Shown here: one piece after another, positions 11,765 through 24,741 of the stretch | Numbering within the stretch: the first letter of the stretch is position 1 | Layout: every line of letters begins with the position of its first letter | DNA from: Dromiciops gliroides | Lineage: Eukaryota; Chordata; Mammalia; Microbiotheria; Microbiotheriidae | Assembly: GCF_019393635.1 (NCBI RefSeq) | Contig: NC_057861.1 | Span: 724,958,232-725,022,231 of the forward strand | Length of the DNA: 64,000 nucleotides | Direction of reading: 5' to 3' | Notes under the pieces: model-generated | Told to the model about the DNA's origin: nothing | Databases searched by the model: none | The model's input: the letters and a program-made list of their open reading frames with translations, nothing else | Program-made: the position numbers and the translations under genes

Positions 11765-14012
11765 CATTCATCATTATTTTACTTTATTTAATAAAGAGAT
11801 GCATTTATCCTTGCAAAAACAGCAATTGCAAGTTTACAAGTTCACAGACCACAAAACCACGTTGCTTAATTTTAAAACTTAAAAGTTGACAAAGTAAATT
11901 GGTTATAATCAGTATATTAACAAATAGTCCATGGCACTACAGCTATTAAAATAAAAATATCAAAAGGTCATAGGTGCTTAAAGAATAGGTTTATTGACAA
12001 TGCTTTCACAAAAAAATCCTAAAGGAAATTCCAAAATTTCTAAACTTAAAATGTTAAAAATTTGTTCTCATTGGCAAAATATCCCTTAACAAAAAAGTAA
12101 AATTTTACTATGAATGTCATATTTAACCTTGCTTCATTTCAACATTTTGAACGTTTATTTGTTATTAAACATATCTGTAGTTAGCAAATTTTGAAAATAT
12201 AAAAAAATTTTACAATGTTTGATTTTCTTTTCTCTCTGGGAGACACTAATCAACGTGCAGTGTTTTTGTTTGTTTTTTAACTATCAAACATTCTTAAATA
12301 GATCCTCTGGCTGCTGTGAACCTGACAGACAAGACAGTCAGTACTAAGTACTCTACAAATATAGAAACTGAGCCAAATTATTCTGGTGTTTTTGTAAAGA
12401 AAATTTAAACAGACAAAATCCACAACCTGTGTTTTTCCCCAAATCATTCGTAAAGCATATGATATGGTATCACAAATTGCATCAACTTTTTATTCCATTT
12501 GTGTGTTTCAAGCATCTGAAACTAAAAAAAAAGGTATCCTTTTGTTTTGATAAAAATGTACTCGAATATTTTATAACATTAATATTTATTGCTTTATATG
12601 AATACTGTATTGAAAGCCCAAGCATTCAGTTTACACACAGAAATTATACAATTATATACCGCTTCACAAAGGCAGTGAACACATTACAATCTACAAAATC
12701 TACTTTACAGAAATTTAAAAATTCTAAATATCAAAAAGGTACAGTTGAAGAAACAGGTATAAATTTGGCAGCCAGTAATTTTGACTGGGAAGTTGCAGCT
12801 TGCATGACTTAATGGGAATCTGAAAACATTGAGTTGAGCAGTAGTTGTGCTTTGCGCTGATCTGAAAAATAGAACACTGGCTGTCGGACTAGCATGTTCA
12901 AAAATATTTAATTCACTTCAAAATGTCATACAAATGCTGTTGGTTTCTATGCACCCCTAGAACTTTCAATCATTTAGCTCAGGTACATTACTAAGGTAAT
13001 ATATTAATTCCTCCAGTACAATGGTGTGTCATACCAAATCCATTTGCATACTTTCAAATAATTTAGAAAGAAATGTGTAATATTCACAATGTTCATAGAA
13101 GCAAGCAAAAGGTCAAGTAACCTGCCCAGTTCTTCTGAGATGTTCTCACATCAGCTTTCTAAGCATTCACCCTACAAAATATTAAGCTAATGGTTGAAGA
13201 CTGTTCTTAACATAAAGCAATTTTTTCTCATAAATAAACGAAGTCCTTTTAGTCAGGCACCTCAGAAGTGTACAAAAGGGCTGTAGTTTGAACAGATTTC
13301 TTGGAATGTGTTTAACCTGGTATTTTCAACAGTGTTAAAGATTTCCAGGGTTTCATAGGGGCCAGATTTTATTTGAATCATTCAGAAGTGAAAGAAATTG
13401 CCTTCTGAAAGAGGTGAACTCAATTATTTCCAATAGAAAAAGTATTCACTGTATTCATCTCTTATAGAAACAGAAAAATAGAACATTTTCCCCCTTAGAA
13501 TAGTATATATATATTTATATGTATTTATGACTTAAGGTTCCATTGTACATAGTCAAACAATAAAATCTGGAAACCAGCATGAAACCCTATAATTCACATG
13601 TTAAAATGTTGAAACTATGACCAAAATATGAAAACTGCTAGAGCTGTCAGAAATAGACAAGACAAAAAGCTTTCTTGCATATGTATAAACTAAATGTGGT
13701 AATCTCCAAAAAGTTTGTCAAAATTATAATTATTACCTTCCAGTTTAAAAACTTTTATTCTAAATTAAAAAAAAAATCTATACACATACCACTGATTTGA
13801 CCAGACCAAAAAGTCAGCGGTAAGCAGGACCTGAAGGAGCCGATATTCACAGTTCTTATGTGTAAAACTCTTTCAGGATTTATTCCATGAAGAATCATAT
13901 TTTACAACCTGCTTCTCTTGTAAAACTAAAGGTCCACTTTATTACATAAAAGTTTTATACAGTGGAAAATCAGGGCCTCATGTAAAATACTGCATCTAAA
14001 TAGGTTTCATAG
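11765..14012 (-). other. PPP4R2: Probable PPP4R2 3' UTR
   Basis: About 2.25 kb of AT-rich sequence without recognisable transposon copies follows the stop codon. SINEs and L1 reappear only further downstream, which is the usual look of a mammalian 3' UTR. The far end is a guess based on the AATAAA hexamer near 11784. Other minus-strand AATAAA hexamers, for example near 13939, 13879 and 12154, could give shorter isoforms. Long plus-strand open frames here (for example 12429-12812) are non-coding. Confidence 0.55.
11784..11789 (-). terminator. Candidate polyadenylation signal AATAAA for PPP4R2
   Basis: The plus strand reads TTTATT, so the transcript has AATAAA in the context TTAAATAAAGTAAAATAATG. 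A U-rich stretch lies further downstream in transcript terms (about 11690-11740). Choosing this hexamer over the nearer ones is inference. Confidence 0.35.
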
Positions 14013-14329
14013 TTAGTCTTGTTCCATAGGTTCTTCTGCAGCATCTGTGGCCTCATCACTGTTTTCCATTGGAGATTCTGATGGAATTTCTCGGGTTTCA
14101 CTGGCATAGGTTCCTAAGTCTTCAGTTTCACTGCAATCAGCACCACTACTTACAGGTCTTGTGTTTTCACTGTCTTCAGAATGCAAATCTTTGTCTTCCT
14201 GAGATAGGACAGCTTCCTCCATTTGATTACTCTCCTCAGAAGTCTCTTCACTCACAGTTAAGGCCTCATCAGTCTCTTTTTCTTGATCTTTTCTTTCTGC
14301 AGTAATTTCTTGTGAGGTCACAAAAGATT
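14013..14329 (-). CDS. PPP4R2: PPP4R2 terminal coding exon (ESFVTSQEI...EEPMEQD stop)
   Basis: The acceptor TTTTTAG precedes AA TCT TTT GTG, completing the split Glu. Then come 104 codons and the stop TAA at 14013-14015. The tail is very acidic and Ser/Glu-rich ([22 protein letters not shown]) and ends [14 protein letters not shown], the family C-terminus. It is expected to be intrinsically disordered. The frame is clean through to the conserved stop. Confidence 0.95.
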
Positions 14330-14525
14330 CTAAAAATAATCAAAAATTATAAGTTATATTTGTATTTTCAAAAACTGCTACCCCAGTTAAAGTTATATTC
14401 ATCTATACAATAGGCCAGACCATATCCTGAAACACTTAATTATAATCAGAAATACACCTAGCTCCAACATTGAAAATCAATTAGTAATCAAAATATGTGA
14501 ATTTCCTCCTGCTATATCTAAATAC

Positions 14526-14830
14526 CTTCCTCTTCTTCTTCCTCCTCCTCTTCCTCCTCCTCCTCCTCTTCCTCTTCTGTACAACGCTGTCTAGCAGAGC
14601 TGTTTCCTCTATCTTTATCCTGAGATGCAGAAGGCGTTCCTGTTTCTTCTACCACAGCTGAAGACATCTCACCAGGGGAACTCTGGCTGGTTGTGTCTCT
14701 GTCTTCACCTTCTGTGTCAAATTTGAGTCTTTTTACCTCGTGTCCCTCAGCTTCCACAGGATCTTCATCAGAGTGTTTATTTTTCATAGGACTCGCTTGG
14801 GTACCTTCTGATTCAGATGTTGATGAATCA
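14526..14830 (-). CDS. PPP4R2: PPP4R2 coding exon with polyglutamate run
   Basis: The 305-base exon starts after TTACACAG, completing a split Ser, and ends with G before GTATTT. It encodes 101 codons: an acidic [13 protein letters not shown] stretch, the conserved [22 protein letters not shown] region with a possible nuclear-localisation patch, a Ser/Thr-rich part, and 17 consecutive Glu codons. An eighteenth Glu forms across the splice junction. As recalled, the human protein has Asp interspersed here. A pure GAA/GAG run suggests local microsatellite-like expansion, so length may vary between individuals. Confidence 0.94.
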
Positions 14831-15329
14831 CTGTGTAAATTTTGTAAAAGCCTTTATTAGGCAATAAAATATTTGCCATCTTTACCACATTCTCATGTTT
14901 AAGATACAACCTTTTCTACTATTTTGCTGACAAGCTAATATATCTGGCAACAGAGGACTCTAGGAAGTCAACATCTCAGTGCCAACAGGACCCACTTTCT
15001 TTTTTACCGGCTTCCTCCCATAGGCACCTGTGCCATTTACTGTGTGAACCTCCTCTGCCTACTCCTTGTTATCTTTTTAAAATGACAAGTAGATTTATAA
15101 ATAGATGTAATTCCTTAAATCTTAGCTCTCTGGATCACCATTAGAATATTTACTTGCTCCTACTTGCTCCTGTTTTAGACTCCAAAATGCATAGAGCTCA
15201 GAGCTGATCTCTCTCCTTGTTCATATCTTACTTTTGCGCATTTAGCACTAAAAACATTACACTATCCTGGAATCTAGTGGCAGGTTAACTTTGGTGAAAA
15301 TACAGATATGTAAAGAACTGTATACAAAC

Positions 15330-15473
15330 CTGTGGTTTTTCTCCTCAGTTAGTTGTAAATTTGACTCTTTACCTTCTGTGTTCTCAGGCAAACCATTTGT
15401 CGTCATAGGGGCTGACAAAGAAACCTTTGGTCGGTTTACTGGTCTGGGAGTTCCAGGACCATTAATGTTAGAC
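15330..15473 (-). CDS. PPP4R2: PPP4R2 coding exon ([20 protein letters not shown]...)
   Basis: The 144-base exon starts after ATTATAG. It finishes an Arg codon, gives 47 codons from [20 protein letters not shown] to LTEEKNH, and ends with AG before GTTTGT, a weaker donor than the others. In human this linker segment is disordered and carries the PGTPRP and RPKVSLSAP motifs, both kept here. If the donor were skipped, reading continues only a short way into the intron. Confidence 0.93.
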
Positions 15474-15707
15474 CTATAATAGAGCACCATTATTGTTCTG
15501 ATGAAAATTAATCCTTCCCCAGAAATACACACATGTAAATTCCCCAAAAGGTAATATGCTGAATTTTGTCTTCCAAATCTACATGTCAAGAAATGTTTTT
15601 TCTGTTTGCTGTGTGTACATTCCTGTCAGAAACCTATGTTTGAAAGGGCAGGGCCCACTTCCCAAAGTGGGGAAATGCTGTATTTTCTGTCACTAAAACC
15701 AACTTAC

Positions 15708-15782
15708 CTCTCAGTATAACTTGGTGAGTTTCCAGGAAACATAACGCCATTCATCCGGTTTAAGCTGTTAGAACTGTTTTTC
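15708..15782 (-). CDS. PPP4R2: PPP4R2 coding exon ([24 protein letters not shown])
   Basis: The 75-base exon has acceptor CATAG, then G completing the split Glu, 24 codons, and AG before the donor GTAAGTT. The peptide [12 protein letters not shown]...PGNSPSYTE is the start of the Ser/Asn/Pro-rich linker and matches the mammalian protein nearly residue for residue. The intron to the next exon is only 234 bases. Confidence 0.94.
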
Positions 15783-17474
15783 CTATGAGAAATGAAAACA
15801 TTCTGTTATATAACAAAATGCTGTAATTCTTTAATTTTGGTAATGAAAAATATGCCTTCTAAAAAGAGGTAGAGGGTTTTTATAACAGTCAACATTTGGT
15901 TTTAATATACCTAGAAAAAAATATATCCATATTTCTCCCAAATGTGATGACATGACCTTAAAATGTATGGGCACATACAAATAGTCACGGCTAAAGGAAA
16001 GCCTTGACTAAGAGACATAATCTGGGGGATGTAGGAATAATATGGAAAAGCTGCATACTTCATAAGATAAACCCTAGCTTGTTTTACTAACCCTGAAGTT
16101 AAGTATTTTTTCTATTTTTCTCATTCCCCACCCACCCACCCTTTATATATTGTCTAATTACCCATGACAAATTCAGCAAACCAGCAAAATCTGAGTTACC
16201 AGAAAATTGAGCTGCCTTGCACTTTCCATCTTGGGATGCTCCTATAATTATATTCCAATATTTAAGTTTTGAAATTAAATTATCAAGGTCATCATATTAT
16301 AGACATTTATGCACTTAAAGTGGGTAAAAAATATTTTTGTTGCCTTTCTTTTAGTTACTCTTGTTTTTTGTCTTTTGCCAATAGGTACAGTAGATTACAG
16401 GGGCACTTCACTTTAAAATTGTTATATTCCAGAAAGAAGTTTGTAAAGCAAATTAAATCTAATCAATTACTTCAATGTTGTCCCTAAGGTAGACTCTTTC
16501 TTTCCTACCAAACCTTAGAATCTAGCAGTACTTCAGCCATAAAGCAGAGAGTTAAGGTATAAGGTGCTCATTACCCAAACTCTTAACAATCATCCATCCC
16601 CTGGGACAAGGGTTCTTAATCTTGGGTCAACTTGTTCTTTAAATATTTTGATTTTAAATATTTTGGTAACTAAATTTTAATAGATTAAGCTCCTTTTTAA
16701 ATCTCATATTTTATGTTATACATTTGAAAATGAGATCTATGACACACGCAAAAAAAGGCAAAGATTTTTTGCCTTAGGGGTATCTTGGAACAATGGTGTC
16801 TAGGTTTAGGGGGGATTGCTTCTCCCTGGTTTCACAAGCAGCATTTCATCTGTCAAACTTTGAATAAATCAACCATGGAGGCTCCATACTTTAAGATGGA
16901 CAAAGACAACATTATTCTGCTTGAATTGGCCATGTCTGCCACACAACAGGAAAACTCACCTCTGAGAGAGCAGCAAATGCCCAACATGCAAGTAGAACAA
17001 GTGGAAAATTGATCCCCTCCTCTCAGAGCTTTTGCTCCAGAAACCAAGAAATCCTCCGTACACTAAACAAATCCTAAACCCCACCTCCTTCAATTCCTAA
17101 ATTAGAATCTTTGTAGAGTAGATTTTCATAGATTAAGATTCATAGGTATCTTCTATTATAAAAGAATTTGTTCAGGGAACATAAGCAGCTTGAGAACACG
17201 AAAAATAAAAAGGTTAGAAAATATAAGCTAGATCAAATTTTACTATATTATATAGATTCATAAGTCTGAGGTTTTAATATGTTTAACCCACTGGCACTGA
17301 AAATACAATTCCACTAAAAACTACCTTTCTGACGGGAGACATCACAAAAACAAACCAAAAAACCACCCAAATTAATGAGGCTAGGGTGAAGAAGCAGACA
17401 TGGGAGCATAAATTCCACAATGTTAAAAAAGAAAAGAGTACTTTTAAAGCTATTACAAGAATTTGTATACTTAC
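15783..17474 (-). other. PPP4R2 intron, no recognised repeat
   Basis: AT-rich intronic sequence. An open frame near 16785-17012 has no recognisable homology and no splice context. The next intron, 17513-18466, likewise holds nothing I can name. Confidence 0.5.
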
Positions 17475-17512
17475 TCTGAAGATGGATATACACAGCTAAC
17501 AACCATCACATT
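17475..17512 (-). CDS. PPP4R2: PPP4R2 micro-exon (NVMVVSCVYPSSE)
   Basis: This 38-base exon starts after TTGCAG and ends at GTAAGTAT. It encodes twelve codons (NVMVVSCVYPSS) plus two bases of the Glu codon that the next exon finishes. It closes the folded domain and leads into the disordered linker. It is too short to show up as an open frame and was found from splice signals and the family sequence. Confidence 0.93.
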
Positions 17513-18466
17513 CTGCAACAACAAAAATTGGTAATTTAGTACTAGAATAAGACCATGTCATGTTGTTTAGTCATTCTTACTGTCACAACCATCCTGAGGT
17601 AAGGTCTTTGTTCCTGCTATTTTACTAACAAAGAAAAGGTGATATATAAAGATATTAATCAAAACCCCAAAGTCAGGGCCAAAAATCAAGCTTTTCCCCA
17701 ACCATAACAATTACTATAATTTGTTTCTTGGAAACAAAACCCATCAAATTTTCTTACCCTAAATATTGCCAATTTCTACTAAAGTTCTATTTCAATGTTC
17801 CATCATGGTGTGAAGGTGACTCTAGGTTTTCAAAGACTATGCAGTAGAAGACAATCTCTGGCAGCTCCTACATCAACCTAGAAAGGCATTGATGGAAGGA
17901 GTATTCTCAGCAGAGAAATCATGGATCTTTTAATGTAATGAATACTTTGGAAGTCTAACACTGGTAGGGAAAAATGCTGGCAATGACGTCCCAGAGGAAG
18001 AGGGTAGGCACTGACGATAAATTTGCCTAAGCAGAGCAGGAAAACTGATAGCACTGCTAAATGTAATTCCCTTCAGTTTGGGACCTGATAAACCATAGAG
18101 AAGGAAACGGGATATGTGGATGGGGTAGTGGAGGGTGAGTAGGGTTGTGGTAGAAGGAGCTATTATGGAGCCCTATAAACCATTAAAGCCTCAAATCCCT
18201 GTTAATTTAGAGGTACTGATGGACCAAATGATTTTAATTCAATTTTAATCAGAATCTTAAGATCAATTCTGAATGTATTTAATAATACGTTCCCAAATAA
18301 AGTTACTACAAATAAGGATTGACATATTACTAGATATAACGGATAAAGTAAAAGGACAATTTTAACAAACTCCTAACAAAACAGTTAGACCAAATCTCTC
18401 TCAATATCCCTTGGTCAACCCTATTTTTCTACAGATATAATCCAATTCAATTAGGGAAAAAAATAC

Positions 18467-18560
18467 CTTTTCTACTCCTCTGAGAAATTTGTCTGTTCCT
18501 GTATAGTTCCTCCTTGGATCTGTTAGCAATTCACAAAGTCGCTGAATAGTAAAAGGAATA
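18467..18560 (-). CDS. PPP4R2: PPP4R2 coding exon ([19 protein letters not shown]...)
   Basis: The acceptor TTACAG precedes T ATT CCT, whose first base completes the Gly codon split from the upstream exon. Thirty-one codons follow, from [15 protein letters not shown] to [10 protein letters not shown], and the donor is GTATTT. The 94-base length keeps phase and ends on a complete codon. This segment is the C-terminal half of the conserved PP4R2 domain. The [12 protein letters not shown] motif is close to invariant in vertebrates. The intron upstream of it, 18561-27256, is about 8.7 kb. Confidence 0.95.
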
Positions 18561-18869
18561 CTGTAATAGAATACAATTTTATAATTAAGAAATTGTGTTA
18601 TTAATATGCGAGAGAACTGTGAGCATTAAGTTATGGACTAAGTTTTCATTGACAGTATGTCCCAGAGTAATTTAACATAGCTGTGGTTTTTAGTGATAGT
18701 ATTAATAAATGGCATCCTTTAATTACTTCAAAAAAGCAAACTATCCCCACTTCCACCTCATCTTCCTTACCTAAAAGAAAATACTACTTAAATGAGCACA
18801 GATAAAAATATTCTAAATTTAAAGTAATTTCAAAACATAGGGATAAATTAAAGGATTATCAGAAATATA

Positions 18870-19000
18870 AGCAGTCCTGTACCTACCTCACAGGGATGTT
18901 GTGAGGATCAAATGAGACAACATATACAGTGTTTATTTAGCACAGTACCTGGCACAAAGTGGACATTTAATAAACCCTTATTCCTTTCTCTTCCTCCCTT
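18870..19000 (+). mobile_element. MIR-like SINE fragment
   Basis: MIR 3' body: CTACCTCACAGGGATGTTGT, GAGGATCAAATGAGACAAC and ACCTGGCACAAAGTGGACAT. Confidence 0.75.
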
Positions 19001-19419
19001 ATAGACCAAGGTACCTAGCAGTAAGTTTTATATTTTAAAGTTTTAAACAAGAACTTTGAGAATTATCAACAGTGGCCAGTCATTTCATTCTAAAAATTAA
19101 ACCCTCTAGTACTTTACCTTAGCCAAGAGCTCTCCTGTAAGTCTAAGAAAATGGTGATTTTGTTTTCTGTAGGACAAGCTTTAAAGGTAAATTACTCTTG
19201 ACTGCAAAGAATGCACTACATATAATTCTATCCTTATAATTTCAAATGGAATTACTTCTTTCATACCTAAAAATATTTTAACACAATCATAAGCATGATT
19301 ACGTGCACCCCCCCCCAAAAAAAAACTGACAAGGATCTATTTGTGTCCCCAAATTAGCAAATATATTGCAATATTATTTGTAACAGAATATTACACTAAT
19401 ACACTTAAGTCCTACACAG

Positions 19420-19536
19420 AAGGACTTGTCCAGGGTCACACAGCTAGTAAGTGTCAAGTGTCTGAGGCCGGATTGGAACTCAGATGGTCCTGAATCCAGG
19501 GCCGGTGCTCTATCCACTGTGCCACCAGCCGCCCCC
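19420..19536 (-). mobile_element. WSINE1-type SINE, 3'-truncated (antisense)
   Basis: Lacks the tail end, starting inside the CORE. It is one of only two WSINE1 copies between 9.2 and 27.5 kb. Confidence 0.88.
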
Positions 19537-22485
19537 TGTATTGGTTATTCTTAAAAGACCCACCTAGCTCAAAATATGAAAAAGTTCATCAGAAAAATGA
19601 CCAACTAGAGAGAAATTGAGGGTGGCAATAGCAACTCATGAATATAATCTATTAAGGTATAACATGATGGCACTCTGAACCAATGAAGGAAATACTGATA
19701 TCCATGGAAAAAAATGTACTGATTCACAAAACTTACTGGAAATACAGTTAGACACAAAGGTTTTATTTCAACAGAGAAACAAAACAACTCCCAACATGAG
19801 TCCCCTATCACATTGAATTTCAGTTCAGATACTAAGATCTGTAACATGACAAGATTTTAAATTATATTTTGCCTATGTACAGAGGTAAAAAATTGTAATA
19901 GCTACAAAACTTTGCCCTTTAAAAGTATCTGCTACACAAATGTCTACATCTCTACTACAGTTTAACAGTACATTCTCTTATAATCATTACAATATGAAAA
20001 TGAAAAGAATTTAAATCTGAATTAAGACAACCAAAAGAAATTAGATAACAATGAAACACAAATGTTCATCCATACAAAATGAGGCAGTTTTAAATATAAT
20101 GAAGTATATTAAAACATTTTAAAAACATAATATTTAAAGTAATTATTCTCTAAAGGAAATAACTGAATATGTACTTAACTTTTTAAAAAATATAAGCACT
20201 AACAATGCCTGGCACCTAAGTAAAACATATAATGTCTATTTTTGAAGGGTATGGTGACTTTAAGGCAAGTTATTCATCAAAAATTAAAGCATTCTTTTAG
20301 TCACCAAACAGGTAAACAATGCCAAGAAAATTGGTTTTCGAAATTGGCATATCCTCTGAACTCTAACTAAAAATATAGTTGTAGTTCAAAAGATGAGGCA
20401 TATACTGAATAAGTTGACAGTTACCCTTTAAAATCTGTATCCCAAATACATTAGCCTAAATAACAGGCATAACAGATTCACTTTTCTGCTGGACAAGCCA
20501 ATCCTTTGTTTTTCTCCTTTTTGTAGAAACTGAAGTAAACTTTAAAAATTAACTCAGAAGGAGTGGTTAACTAGCCAGATACATCACTACTGCATTTTCT
20601 CTCAAAGCAACATTATAAGGACCAAAAGAGAAATAACTATTACATTATTATTACCATAAACTTTTCCTATTAAAATGTTAAAAGGGAAAATATTACTCAT
20701 ATTTGTTCTTGAAGTCCTCAGGTTCTGCTATTTTTCTGCATTTCAAAAGCACCAACAGCACTTTACCTTATGCCCAGGAGATGGCAGCATATATTTTTCT
20801 TTTCCTCAAGGCCAAAAAATTTCAAAGAAAATGTTGTTTTACTTTTTGTAAAGATGTCTTTAATAAACTGACTGAGAAAAGGATCTAAGAGAGATGTAAC
20901 TAAGAAATTGTGATGTTAAATTCAAAGAGTTGGCAATCTTTTACCCAGAAACTTATTTTTGCAAGTAAGCAAGTGATAATCTTATATGACCAATCCAAAT
21001 ATACGACATTTGGTTTAATTATGGAAAAGGCTTGCACACTCCATTAATCTCCATTTAAGATACTTGGCAAAATGCCCTACCCTAACAAAAACATTAGCTA
21101 TATCTCTACAAAAAGTTAATATATTTGCTCAATAATATTAAGTAAGATTAACAGAAGGATAATTAGGATAATTTTTTTTTCCTACTGATTATTTGCTTCC
21201 AGAGAATCATCCTAGGTACTGGGGGAGGTAACAATGGATTATGGGTAAAAGAAATAACCCCAGTCCCCTGAACAAAATTAAAATGGAAACGTATCAATTC
21301 TAATCAAGATTTTTCCCCCCCAAATTAGGAAAGGGAGTGCTGTTATGCTGTTACAGAAAAACTATAAATAAGGTCAAGTTAAGTAGCAATTTCATTGATG
21401 TTTATTTTTTTGGAAAATGGATGTGATACTTAAATCAGAGAAAATAGGTAAAATGTTAAGTATAGCCAAAGTAGTACCTAGAAATCATAGGGCTCATCCT
21501 AAGCCTTTATGCACAAAATAGGGCACCAGCAGACAAAAGAAATAATTGAAATAAAACACTCATTTTAAAATCAAAAGAATATATAGTTCTTGTTCAATCC
21601 TTTATTTTCCACTCCCCCTGCCAAACAAAACACCAAAAAATCCCACAAACAAACCAATTTTCAAATAATTGAGAATCTAATATGCCTTAATAAATTGTTA
21701 CATAAATTTCCAGAAATATTTGGTCCACACATGAAAAAAAAAATTCCTTGAGAAATTTAAAAATAAATTTTAAGGTTCAGATCTTTATAAAAACCCCAAA
21801 GTAATTTAAAAATTACAGCTTAATTTAAATCACATTAAACAATACAGACCACAGCAAATTACTGGGAAAAAAAAAACCTTCCCAAACTTCAACCTTAGGA
21901 AAACTCTTGTTTGATAAAAGATCTCCAATATATAATATAGAAAACTATGTAAGAGTAAAATGAAATTTAAAATATATTGGAAACCTGAATTAAACTATAA
22001 ATAGTGCCAAAAAAAAAGGGGAGGGGGCGGAGAAGAGAAGAAAATATTATATAAAGTTAGATGAAGCCAGTCTCTAGCTGATCCCTAACAATAAGATTTC
22101 ACAGAGGGGGGAAAAAACCCTCTCCAATGCATCTAACAATGTTATGTTTTAAAGTTGCAGCAGAAATGGTTTAATTGAAAAATATGTCAGTTAAGTTTCA
22201 AATCCTAATCATTCTTAATAGGTACAAACATGCATTCAGGTTGGAAGGACTAAAAAAAAGCAGAAATATAATCTATGATATAGTTAAAGCTTTGAATTTA
22301 TTTGCCACTGGGGAACCCATGACTGTGCTTAACTACCTTATAGATAAATGAGCTTAGCAACAGAAATTTCTTACACTCATTATGTATTCAACCAAATTTA
22401 AAAATCAAGAACACAAAATATTTCCTTGTAAGTTATTTAGTCCCCATTCTCTCTACAAAAGGTAAAAATGAAAATGAGAAATTAT
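19537..22485 (-). other. PPP4R2 intron, no recognised feature
   Basis: AT-rich with several short A runs. Short open frames are random. Confidence 0.5.
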
Positions 22486-22489
22486 TTGG

Positions 22490-22730
22490 AGGAACCTCGG
22501 TTTAGGTGATAGGATGAGTCAAGAAGCCCTGAATTCAGGTCCTACAAATGACACACATCATGAAACTGAGAAAAATCATTGAACTTTTCACTGCCCTCAA
22601 GCATTCATAAGCCTTAAAGTTAGAGGAGAATTGCCAACACATTGGAAATTCCCTAAAGATAATGAAAACACATTGCTGGGCAAAGCTCCCTACACGAGAA
22701 TAAAGTAGGCACTATTGTCTATGCAAGGAA
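22490..22730 (+). mobile_element. Marsupial MIR-like SINE (tentative)
   Basis: The order is SINE-like: GAATTCAGGTCCTACAAATG, AATCATTGAACTTTTCACTG, AGCCTTAAAGTTAGAGGAGA. A similar body occurs at 29940-30090 and, antisense, at 58085-58245. Confidence 0.45.
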
Positions 22731-23819
22731 ACTTGTCTCTTCTATATGAGAAGCCAGATTCAGCCCTTCTTCAGGGCCATTAGCTCCCATTAGAGATAAA
22801 AAAGAGCAAAGCAACCTCTGGACCAAATAACTCATTCTGCCCACTCAGAGTCATTAACACAAAGCTCTGAACAACTGGACATCTCCTAATGCTTTTTTTT
22901 TTTTAAACCATTCCCTGGTTTTTAGGGACTGACAGTGACCAACAATTATATCATGAAAAGTAAAAATAAAAGCCCTATGACATCCATCAAAGCTTTTCAA
23001 GTCAAGGCACTCTTAGGGCCTCTCTATGAAGTCTAATTTCTTCTTAATTTGCTCTATCAAAAACTTAAATTAGTTTATTGCTCCTTCTTCATCTTTCCAT
23101 TTCAAGAATTCTAGAAGTAGAGCAAAACCGGTGAAAATAAACCACACTAACCAACTAATTACCTTTTCCTAGAGGACTTAATAAAAACCAAATAAAGCCA
23201 ATTCTCACTTATCTATGCTGAAGAAAAAGCATAGTGTAAATAAATGGAATGTAAAGCAAACATTTTAGTTACTACTTACAATGGCTTCACTGTAAGAGCA
23301 ATTAAAGAGAAAAATTAACAATTTAATTTCTACTCTTCTATCTTTACCTCCAATCCCATGACTAGAGAAGGAGTATGGGAGAGGGGGAAATGAGAAAGAT
23401 ACTGAAACAGTTCTTGGACAGGCTAAAAAAATCAGGAGAAAGAAGATCCTTTTCTACCTACAATTAAATTTTCCTTCTTTTATAAGACATTTTCACTTTT
23501 GTTCTTATGTATTTTTAAAAACAAAAACTAGCTAATAATGGTATTTTCTTTAATAGTAAAAAAAAATCAAATGTTTTTGTGCATGCTCCAAATATGGTTC
23601 CTATGTTATATATTTCCTTCATATTTTATTCAATAAATATTTACTGAGCACCTATAATGTACAAAGGTACTACAAGTAAGGAGGTATCTACATGTCTTAC
23701 TGGCAAAGATACATGGCAAATCAACGAGTTACTTAGGTACAATCGGAGTAAAAGAACTTTGGGGAAGAATCGTAAAGCTGTAAGAAAGGACACAAGTAAT
23801 ACAGCAGCTACTTTTAAAA

Positions 23820-24000
23820 TAAATTAGAATCGTTGAGTTAGAGCTGGGAAGGGCCTTGGAAATTAACAGATGAGGACACTGAGGCTGAGGGAACATAAAT
23901 AACTAGACCAAAGTCACCTGGGTAACATGGCCATGCCAGCATTCAAACCTAATACCTCTGACTCCAAACCAAGCACTCTTTCTACCACACCACACATGCA
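23820..24000 (-). mobile_element. MIR/THER-like SINE (antisense)
   Basis: Contains ACAGATGAGGACACTGAGGC, then AAAGTCACCTGGGTAACATG and ACCTCTGACTCCAAACCAAG, the antisense CORE order. Confidence 0.6.
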
Positions 24001-24424
24001 GATTCTTGGGGTGTATAATTGGTTTATAGTTTTAAAATAACCACCACAGTAGAACAAGAATACAATACAGATCTGTGGCTTTTTAGGGATGAATGGATTA
24101 CATAAATACTATTGTTTCCCATAAAAAGATATGTAGATGCTACATTATGTCTGACATGGATACGTTGTAGACAGCTTAAGATCTAATGGCTAAAAAGCAG
24201 CTTTCTCAAATAAGCAAAACAAAGAGTTAAGAACTGGTTGTATTCATAACTTTTAAATGGAGGGGGGAAATTTTTTTTAACTGCTATCAACACAGTCTTG
24301 ACCCCTATCCATTCAGAAAGTACCTTTCCCTTTCTATTAACTCAACAAGTCTTATGAAACTAGCATATCCCAAATAAAGAACAAGTCTAGGGGGCCACAA
24401 GCAGATGATTATAAAACTCCCACT

Positions 24425-24625
24425 ATGTCCAAGGTTCTTAACTCAGATTCAGGGAGTCTATGAACTGAGATGGGGTGGGCGGAATGACATCTTTATTTCA
24501 ATAAGTGATTTCTTTGGTAATTCTGTTATTTTATTTAATGCATTTTAAAATATTCAGAGAAGGAGGCCTCCATAGGCTTCACTAGAAAGGTTATATATAT
24601 CCACTTACTGATCTTAAAAAGAACG
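24425..24625 (+). mobile_element. hAT-type MITE
   Basis: Begins GGTTCTTAACTCAGATTCAGG and contains TATTTCAATAAGTGATTTC and GGAGGCCTCCATAGGCTTC. It is the reverse-orientation relative of the copy at 61725-61925. Confidence 0.6.
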
Positions 24626-24680
24626 AGAGAGGAGAAAGAGAAAGAAAGAGGGAGGGGGAAGAAAGAAAGATAGAGGGAAT
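24626..24680 (+). repeat. GA-rich simple repeat
   Basis: An imperfect purine run (GAGAGGAGAAAGAGAAAGAA and onward). Such mirror-like purine tracts can form triplex DNA. Confidence 0.7.
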
Positions 24681-24741
24681 ATGTATTAGGGGAGGAGTCT
24701 TTACAAAATGATCTTATCACTTTTTAAAAAATATTATCACC

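Noticed and set aside
12429..12812. 127-codon open frame on the plus strand
   Set aside because: Lies antisense in the PPP4R2 3' UTR, is AT-rich with low-complexity residues, and has no recognisable domain.
14069..14305. 78-codon plus-strand frame
   Set aside because: Antisense shadow of the last PPP4R2 exon.
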